DNA of 11,063 bases from Bacillota bacterium (GTDB lineage: Bacteria > Bacillota > Clostridia > Christensenellales > Aristaeellaceae): the NCBI GenBank assembly GCA_023415145.1, contig JAEZLW010000147.1, forward strand, positions 1 to 11,063, given 5' to 3'. A program made the translations under genes and the position numbers. Below the pieces are notes generated by a model. That model saw nothing but the letters and a program-made list of their open reading frames with translations, was not told the DNA's origin and searched no databases. Positions 6,982-11,063 of the stretch are shown piece after piece (within the stretch, counting starts at the first letter, position 1; the number at the start of each line of letters is the position of its first letter).

Positions 6982-8433
6982 TTACATCGCCTTTTTAAGC
7001 CTTCCGATCCCATCCTCCACCCGGCGCAGGGTTTCATCCTTGCCCAGCAGATACGCGATCTCAATGGCCCCGCCGGGAGTATTCATTTGGCCGCTGATGG
7101 CAATGCGCAGCGGCCACAAAACCGCACCGTTCTTCCTGCCGCTTTGTGCAATGGCGGCCATCACCGCCTCGTGAATGGAAGCTTCCGTCCAGTCGCTTAT
7201 CCCTTCCAGCACAGGCTTCATCATTTCAAGCGCATCCAGGGATACGGGCACATCTGTTTTCATCTTTTTGTGGGTATAAATTTCCAGGTCGTACTCCGGC
7301 AATTCCTTAAGGAACCGGACCATGTCGGGCACACGATTGAATACCTCGGTGCGCCCCTGCATCAGCTCCGCCAGGCGGCGGTAATCCATACCCTTGCCGG
7401 AGAGCACCTGGTCAAACCATGGGGTGACCTGTCTCACATACTCCTCAAAGTCCATCTTGCGGATGTACTCGCTGTTGAACCAGGTAAGCTTCTCCATGTT
7501 GAAGATGGCGGGAGCCTTGTTCAGCCCCTTCAGGTCAAATGCCTCCTTCAGTTCCTCAAGGGTAAAGAACTCCCTGTCGTTCCCCGGGCTCCAGCCCAGC
7601 AGCGCGATGAAATTGATGATGGCATCCTTCACATAGCCCATGTTCAATAAATCTTCAAAGGAGGGGTCGCCATGGCGCTTGGAAAGCTTGCGGGTGGCAT
7701 CCTTCATCACCACCGGCAGGTGCACATAGGTGGGCTTCTCCCAGCCGAAAGCCTCATACAGCAGGTTGTACTTGGGCGTGGAAGACAAATACTCCGTACC
7801 CCGCATCACGTGGGTAATGCCCATCAGATGGTCGTCGATGACGTTGGCAAAGTTGTAGGTAGGCAGCCCATCGGCCTTGATGAGCACGTTGTCGTCCAGT
7901 ATGTCGCAGGCTGTTTCCACATGGCCGAACAGCGCGTCCTCAAAGGAGGCTATGCCTGTTTCCGGAATATTCTGGCGGATGACGAAGGACTCCCCCGATG
8001 CCATACGGGCTTTTGCTTCCTCACGGCTTATATGCAGGCACTTTTTGTCATACTTGAAGGTCTCACCTTTTGCCTGGGCGGCAGCCCGCCGCTCCTCCAG
8101 CTCTTCCCTGGTGCAAAAGCAGGGATACGCCGCGCCCTTTTCTATCAGCTCCATGGCATAGGGCAGGTACAAATGCTTGCGCTGGGTCTGGATGTATGGG
8201 CCATAATCGCCCCCCACATCCGGCCCCTCGTCGTAATAAAGCCCTGCCGCCCGCATGGATTTGTAGATCAGCTCCACCGCACCGGGAACCTCCCGCTCCT
8301 GGTCGGTATCCTCAATGCGCAGGATAAATGTGCCATTGTTCTTTTTTGCGTACAAGTACGTATATAACGCTGTCCTTAGGCCCCCAAGGTGCAAATACCC
8401 CGTGGGGCTGGGCGCAAACCGCGTGCGAACCAT
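6982..8433 (-). CDS. gltX: Glutamyl-tRNA synthetase
   Basis: Class Ic aminoacyl-tRNA synthetase of 483 residues that charges tRNA(Glu) with glutamate; cytoplasmic. The N-terminal Rossmann fold begins RFAPSPTGYLHLGG, with the HIGH-type motif HLGG at 15-18. ILRIEDTD (38-44) is typical of GluRS. A zinc-ribbon pattern CxC-x24-CxH is complete (C105, C107, C132, H134), as in E. coli GluRS. The KMSKS loop reads RKLSKRHGD (K249-R253 core). The helical anticodon-binding region follows, and the C-terminus carries LRIAISGQMNTPGGAIE. The ATG at 8433 is chosen over an upstream in-frame GTG (8460) because AAAGGAGG (8438-8445) lies between them and MVRTRFAPSPTG is the normal N-terminus. The gene ends at a clear terminator. 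Upstream is a repeat-rich leader; no convincing promoter was identified. With glnS next door it is probably a discriminating enzyme, but that is an inference. Confidence 0.97.
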   Translation of the reverse strand: MVRTRFAPSPTGYLHLGGLRTALYTYLYAKKNNGTFILRIEDTDQEREVPGAVELIYKSMRAAGLYYDEGPDVGGDYGPYIQTQRKHLYLPYAMELIEKGAAYPCFCTREELEERRAAAQAKGETFKYDKKCLHISREEAKARMASGESFVIRQNIPETGIASFEDALFGHVETACDILDDNVLIKADGLPTYNFANVIDDHLMGITHVMRGTEYLSSTPKYNLLYEAFGWEKPTYVHLPVVMKDATRKLSKRHGDPSFEDLLNMGYVKDAIINFIALLGWSPGNDREFFTLEELKEAFDLKGLNKAPAIFNMEKLTWFNSEYIRKMDFEEYVRQVTPWFDQVLSGKGMDYRRLAELMQGRTEVFNRVPDMVRFLKELPEYDLEIYTHKKMKTDVPVSLDALEMMKPVLEGISDWTEASIHEAVMAAIAQSGRKNGAVLWPLRIAISGQMNTPGGAIEIAYLLGKDETLRRVEDGIGRLKKAM

Positions 8434-8437
8434 AGAA

Positions 8438-8445
8438 CCTCCTTT
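8438..8445 (-). promoter_or_regulatory. gltX ribosome binding site abutting a hairpin
   Basis: AAAGGAGG on the minus strand, 4 nt before the ATG at 8433. Its upstream edge touches the base of a 9-bp hairpin (8446-8468), so there is no free spacer between hairpin and site. It decides the gltX start. Confidence 0.85.
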
Positions 8446-8500
8446 GTGCAGGGGTTCCACCCCTGCACCCCGCCAAAGGATTTCATCCTTTGGAATCCTC
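8446..8500 (-). repeat. Double-hairpin intergenic element, copy 1 (gltX leader)
   Basis: Two hairpins in tandem: GTGCAGGGG/CCCCTGCAC (8446-8454 with 8460-8468) and CCAAAGGA/TCCTTTGG (8473-8480 with 8486-8493, loop TTTCA). Read on the minus strand it begins GAGGATTCCAAAGG and resembles the element at 8667-8720 in both order and sequence, including the 12-nt GGATTCCAAAGG. A run of seven T (8501-8507) follows on the plus strand, but no plus-strand gene needs a terminator here. Confidence 0.65.
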
Positions 8501-8553
8501 TTTTTTTGATCTGGAAATATCTCTTTTCAACCTCAGTGGCATAGAACGCAACT

Positions 8554-8610
8554 GAAGGGTTTCGCGTCTGCGGATGCGACCAGGGCTTTCCGACCGCCCT
8601 GGACCTTCGG
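8554..8610 (-). repeat. 57-nt structured repeat, copy 2 (upstream of gltX)
   Basis: Reverse-complement copy of 4786-4842, 53 of 57 identical. P1 and P2 of the proposed three-way junction are unchanged. In P3 a C-G pair of copy 1 (4822-4829) is T-A here, a compensatory change, whereas the neighbouring A-T pair becomes an A-C mismatch. One change falls in the P2 loop (GATCGGAAA to GGTCGGAAA). In the gltX sense direction it ends 120 nt before the start codon. Confidence 0.75.
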
Positions 8611-8666
8611 ATGCAGACTATTTTTATATCCTTTATTATCCGATTCTCCACGTGTCTTCAGTCATG

Positions 8667-8720
8667 GGGATTCCAAAGGGATGTATTCCTTTGGAAGGAG
8701 TCCAGGGGACAACGTCCCCT
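8667..8720 (+). repeat. Double-hairpin intergenic element, copy 2
   Basis: TTCCAAAGG/CCTTTGGAA (8671-8679 with 8688-8696) is followed by AGGGGAC/GTCCCCT (8704-8710 with 8714-8720, loop AAC). It is in opposite orientation to copy 1 at 8446-8500, so the two copies frame the 57-nt repeat as inverted flanks. It carries no gene. The sequence style is one I have seen repeatedly between genes of gut Clostridia, but I cannot verify copy number here. Confidence 0.6.
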
Positions 8721-9110
8721 TAGGGCAAAAGCATCTAATCCCTATTTTTCCCATTACCCGGTTCGCATCCTCCTCTTTGGTCCAGGGCCCGTCTCCCATC
8801 TGGCTCAATCAGCGCATTACTCGCTGCCGCTCATACTGCTTGTTTCACCAGCCTCCTCCGCCTCGCTTCATCCGCCACAAGCGGCGCTTCGGCTACGGAG
8901 CCCTGGTCGTTTAAGGGGGATATGGGGAGTGCAGGGGGGAGGTAAGGGGGGAAATCGAAATCCCCCTACTCCCTCCTGCCGTTCGCAACGTATCGGGCTT
9001 CACTTGTTCAGTACCACTTGCTTGGGGGGTATGCTGGAGTCCTGGATCATAGGAGAATTACTCTCTTGTTCTTAGGAGCATTAAATAAGACCGCCCTGAG
9101 CATCCCCTGG
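8721..9110. other. Non-coding spacer between glnS and the gltX repeat island
   Basis: About 390 bp without a convincing gene. It holds CCAGGGC (8782-8788) and its complement GCCCTGG (8900-8906) about 110 bp apart, a short CCGC/GCGG hairpin (8872-8884), a G-rich tract (8915-8951) and a long G/C stem (8931-8979). The minus strand of about 8840-8890 is purine-rich with repeated GCGGATGAAGCG-like words. No clear terminator follows glnS, whose stop is at 9111-9113, and no tRNA-like cloverleaf was seen. Confidence 0.5.
8915..8951 (+). other. G-quadruplex-type motif
   Basis: Four G runs of 5, 4, 6 and 6 (8915-8919, 8924-8927, 8934-8939, 8946-8951) are separated by loops of 4, 6 and 6 nt, which satisfies the common G3+N1-7 rule. 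The last run can instead pair with TCCCCC (8961-8966), so a hairpin competes with the quadruplex. It lies on the strand opposite to the flanking synthetase genes. Confidence 0.6.
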
Positions 9111-10817
9111 CTATTTATTGACTTTCGCCCAGCTATCCTTCAGGCTGACGGTGCGGTTGAAAACGGACAACTCCACGGTGGAATCCGGGTCCTTGCAGAA
9201 GTAGCCCATCCGCAAAAACTGGAAGGTGGAACCAACTTCAGCGGCAAGCAGCGCCGGTTCCCCAAATCCATGGGCAACAACCAGGCTGTTCTTGTTCAGG
9301 CGGCTGATGAAATCCTTCTTGGCGGAAACCACCTTATCCGATGTTTCGTCATCCTCTTCTTCCTGATCGTTTTCGTCGGCCAGCAGCGGCTCGTACAGCC
9401 TTGCTTCCACCGGCACGGCGTCTTCGGCATTCACCCAGTGCAGCGTACCCTTTACCTTGCGGGAAGCGCCCTCGCTGCCGCTGCGGCTGTCCATATCGAC
9501 GGTGCAGCGAAGCTCCACCACGTTCCCTGATTCATCCTTTACGCATTCATCGCAGCGGATGATATAGGCGCCTTTCAAGCGGACCTCACCGCCTGGGAAG
9601 AGACGGAAGAATTTCTTCACCGGCTCTTCCATGAAATCTTCCTGTTCAATATACAGCTCCCGGCCAAAGGTCACCTTCCTGGTTCCCATCTCGGGATGAT
9701 CCGGGTGGTTCTCCATCTCAATACGATCGGTCTTTCCCTCAGGCCAGTTTGTGAGCACCACCTTCAAGGGATTCAAAACAGCCATGACCCTTGCGGCCTT
9801 TTCTCCCAGATCCTCCCGCACGCAATGCTCCAGGAAGGCAAAATCCACCACGCTATTGGCCCGGTTGAGACCAACCCGTTCAACGAAGCTCCGTACGGCA
9901 AAGGCCGTATAGCCCCGGCGGCGCATGGCGCACAGGCTGGGCATCCTGGGATCGTCCCAGCCGGTAACGAATCCTTCCTCCACCAGCCTGCGCAAATAGC
10001 GCTTGCTCATGATGGTACGGGTGATATTCAAACGCGAGAACTCTATTTGACGCGGGCGGCCTGGAAGCAGGTGCGCAGATTTCTCCACAACCCAATCATA
10101 CAAAGGCCGGTGATCATCATACTCGATGGAACACAAGGAATGAGTCACGCCCTCCAGCGCGTCGCCGATAGGATGGGAATAATCGTACATGGGATAGATG
10201 CACCATGTTTTCCCCGTGCGGTGATGCTCCTTGTAGAGGATGCGGTACATGGCCGGATCGCGCATGTTGATGTTGGGAGAGGCCATATCGATCTTCGCAC
10301 GGAGGATATACCGGCCTTCCTGAAACTCACCGGCCCGCATGCGGCGGAACAAGTTAAGGCTTTCCTCTACCGGACGGTCGCGCCATGGAGAGTTTTTGCC
10401 GGGAGACGTCAGCGTGCCCCGGTATTCCCGCATCTGTTCCTGGGTGAGCTCATCCACATAGGCCAGGTCGCGCTTGATCCAATCCTCCGCGATCTCGTAG
10501 CACTTTTCATAGTAGTCGCTGGCGAAATAGAGCCCGCCCTTCCATTCAAAGCCCAGCCAACGGATGTCCTCCATGATGCCTTCTACGTATTCGGTTTCTT
10601 CCTTGGCCGGGTTGGTATCGTCAAAGCGCAGGTTGCAAAGCCCGCCAAACCTTTCTGCCGTGCTGAAATCCGCCACCACCGCCTTGCAGTGGCCGATGTG
10701 AAGATATCCGTTGGGTTCGGGAGGGAAACGGGTGTGCACGCGCTGGTAACGGCCTGCCGCCAAGTCTTGGTCGATGGCGTCCCAGATAAAATTGGTCCGT
10801 GCTGCTTCGTTTTCCAT
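9111..10817 (-). CDS. glnS: Glutaminyl-tRNA synthetase
   Basis: Class Ic synthetase of 568 residues charging tRNA(Gln) directly with glutamine. The N-terminal fold has RFPPEPNGYLHIGHCKAV with HIGH at 40-43 and RFDDTNP (64-70); D66 corresponds to the glutamine-contacting D66 of E. coli. YPMYDYSHPIGDALEGVTHS includes Y211, the equivalent of E. coli Y211. The KMSKS motif is IMSKR (269-273). The C-terminal beta-barrel anticodon domain shows FGRELYIEQEDF and HWVNAEDAVPVEARLYEPL. The length is close to E. coli (554); no YqeY-type C-terminal fusion is present. A very acidic stretch (about 481-494, ADENDQEEEDDETSD) interrupts the barrel region. The start ATG (10817) has GGGAGG (10825-10830) 7 nt upstream. 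GlnRS is absent from many Bacillota, so its presence is informative. The gene has a strong candidate promoter. Confidence 0.97.
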   Translation of the reverse strand: MENEAARTNFIWDAIDQDLAAGRYQRVHTRFPPEPNGYLHIGHCKAVVADFSTAERFGGLCNLRFDDTNPAKEETEYVEGIMEDIRWLGFEWKGGLYFASDYYEKCYEIAEDWIKRDLAYVDELTQEQMREYRGTLTSPGKNSPWRDRPVEESLNLFRRMRAGEFQEGRYILRAKIDMASPNINMRDPAMYRILYKEHHRTGKTWCIYPMYDYSHPIGDALEGVTHSLCSIEYDDHRPLYDWVVEKSAHLLPGRPRQIEFSRLNITRTIMSKRYLRRLVEEGFVTGWDDPRMPSLCAMRRRGYTAFAVRSFVERVGLNRANSVVDFAFLEHCVREDLGEKAARVMAVLNPLKVVLTNWPEGKTDRIEMENHPDHPEMGTRKVTFGRELYIEQEDFMEEPVKKFFRLFPGGEVRLKGAYIIRCDECVKDESGNVVELRCTVDMDSRSGSEGASRKVKGTLHWVNAEDAVPVEARLYEPLLADENDQEEEDDETSDKVVSAKKDFISRLNKNSLVVAHGFGEPALLAAEVGSTFQFLRMGYFCKDPDSTVELSVFNRTVSLKDSWAKVNK

Positions 10818-10824
10818 AAGATTA

Positions 10825-10830
10825 CCTCCC
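10825..10830 (-). promoter_or_regulatory. glnS ribosome binding site
   Basis: GGGAGG on the minus strand, 7 nt before the ATG at 10817; it fixes the glnS start. Confidence 0.85.
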
Positions 10831-10883
10831 GCTTTTCAAAGTTGTTCTTTGTTTGTTTTTCCACAAAAATGGTGGATTGCATC

Positions 10884-10912
10884 ATTATATCCGCAGTTGT
10901 CTGAAATTACAA
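10884..10912 (-). promoter_or_regulatory. Candidate sigma-A-type promoter of glnS
   Basis: On the minus strand TTGTAA (10907-10912, 4 of 6 consensus) and a perfect TATAAT (10884-10889) are separated by exactly 17 bp. Transcription would start near 10877, leaving a leader of only about 60 nt before the start codon, too short for a T-box riboswitch. The leader contains a small CCAC/GTGG stem (10861-10875). Confidence 0.75.
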
Positions 10913-10937
10913 GACGAGCCCAAATGTTTTCGTATCA

Positions 10938-11028
10938 AATATGCGTTTAGCCCATTCCTTTCCCTACCCTTCCAATCTTTTGCAGACTGCTTCCCTGCCA
11001 ATGATATCTCCCTCACAATATGCGTTTA
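10938..11028. repeat. Pair of 12-bp direct repeats, AATATGCGTTTA
   Basis: AATATGCGTTTA occurs at 10938-10949 and again at 11017-11028, 79 bp apart start to start, in the intergenic region between glnS and the gene beginning beyond the right edge. The first copy lies just upstream of the glnS -35 box. They could be sites for a regulator of the divergent genes; no factor is recognised. Confidence 0.5.
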
Positions 11029-11048
11029 TGCTGAAACCGTCAAATTGT

Positions 11049-11057
11049 AAAGGAGGA
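11049..11057 (+). promoter_or_regulatory. Strong ribosome binding site at the window edge
   Basis: AAAGGAGGA on the plus strand, followed by six bases (TATATT) before the window ends. A start codon is expected immediately outside, giving a gene divergent from glnS. Nothing can be said about its product. Confidence 0.7.
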
Positions 11058-11063
11058 TATATT

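Noticed and set aside
6071..7174. Plus-strand open frame (367 codons) antisense to the MATE gene and the end of gltX
   Set aside because: Shadow of two well-supported minus-strand genes; it runs through both the MATE promoter region and the gltX terminator.
8434..8460. Upstream GTG start for gltX at 8460
   Set aside because: It would add nine residues not found in GluRS proteins and would place AAAGGAGG inside the coding region; the ATG at 8433 has ideal family sequence and ribosome binding site.
8434..8760. T-box riboswitch in the gltX leader, suggested by GGGTGGAACC
   Set aside because: The word sits in a simple perfect hairpin belonging to a repeated element, the full AGGGTGGNACCGCG is not present, and no Stem I or competing terminator was seen in the gltX sense direction.
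8611..9075. Plus-strand open frame (154 codons) in the gltX-glnS spacer
   Set aside because: It is made up largely of the hairpin element, the split repeat arms and the G-rich tract, has no ribosome binding site and looks low-complexity; more likely a spurious frame through repeats.
8434..9110. tRNA gene or CRISPR array in the longest intergenic region
   Set aside because: No cloverleaf with a TTCGA-type T-arm was found, and the repeats present are dispersed inverted hairpins without regular spacing or spacers.
9696..10904. Plus-strand open frame (402 codons) antisense to glnS
   Set aside because: Shadow of glnS; it also crosses the glnS promoter and ribosome binding site, and shows no recognisable domain.

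Overview
The window is a stretch of bacterial chromosome carrying six protein genes, all recognisable, with structured and partly repetitive intergenic DNA between them. The organism is most likely a gut-type member of the Clostridia (Bacillota) with moderate GC. The reasons are a short Gram-positive-type GyrB, strong AGGAGG-type ribosome binding sites, a COG3981-like GNAT protein, and intergenic hairpin elements of a style I associate with gut Clostridia. The assignment to phylum is an inference; genus cannot be read from this window.

Layout. Positions 1-1895 (+) hold the 3' part of gyrB, cut by the window edge. A hairpin-rich spacer of 243 bp follows, then complete gyrA at 2139-4610 (+). 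This gyrB-gyrA order is the usual one near the chromosomal origin. A spacer of 278 bp holds a GC-rich hairpin, a 70-bp segment with short inverted ends, and a 57-bp structured repeat; a GNAT acetyltransferase gene follows at 4889-5389 (+). It converges on a MATE-family efflux gene on the minus strand (5462-6838), with a shared hairpin terminator between them. Also on the minus strand are gltX (glutamyl-tRNA synthetase, 6982-8433) and glnS (glutaminyl-tRNA synthetase, 9111-10817). At the right edge a strong ribosome binding site on the plus strand announces a gene starting just outside the window.

How the genes relate. GyrA and GyrB form DNA gyrase. GltX and GlnS are paralogous class Ic tRNA synthetases lying side by side. 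A dedicated GlnRS means Gln-tRNA(Gln) need not be made by misacylation and GatCAB amidation. The GNAT and MATE genes look like independent accessory units: each is bounded by hairpins, and MATE has its own candidate promoter.

The least ordinary part is the non-coding DNA. A 57-nt sequence occurs twice (4786-4842 plus, 8554-8610 minus; 53/57 identical). Each copy lies sense-oriented upstream of a different gene (GNAT and gltX) and can be drawn as a compact three-way junction; two of the four differences form a compensatory base-pair change. Around the second copy, two inverted copies of another double-hairpin element frame a repeat island of about 275 bp in front of gltX, with one hairpin touching the gltX ribosome binding site. 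A G-rich tract with quadruplex potential lies further upstream. I found no CRISPR array, tRNA, rRNA, transposase or defence system. All folds and promoters were judged by eye; nothing was computed or searched.
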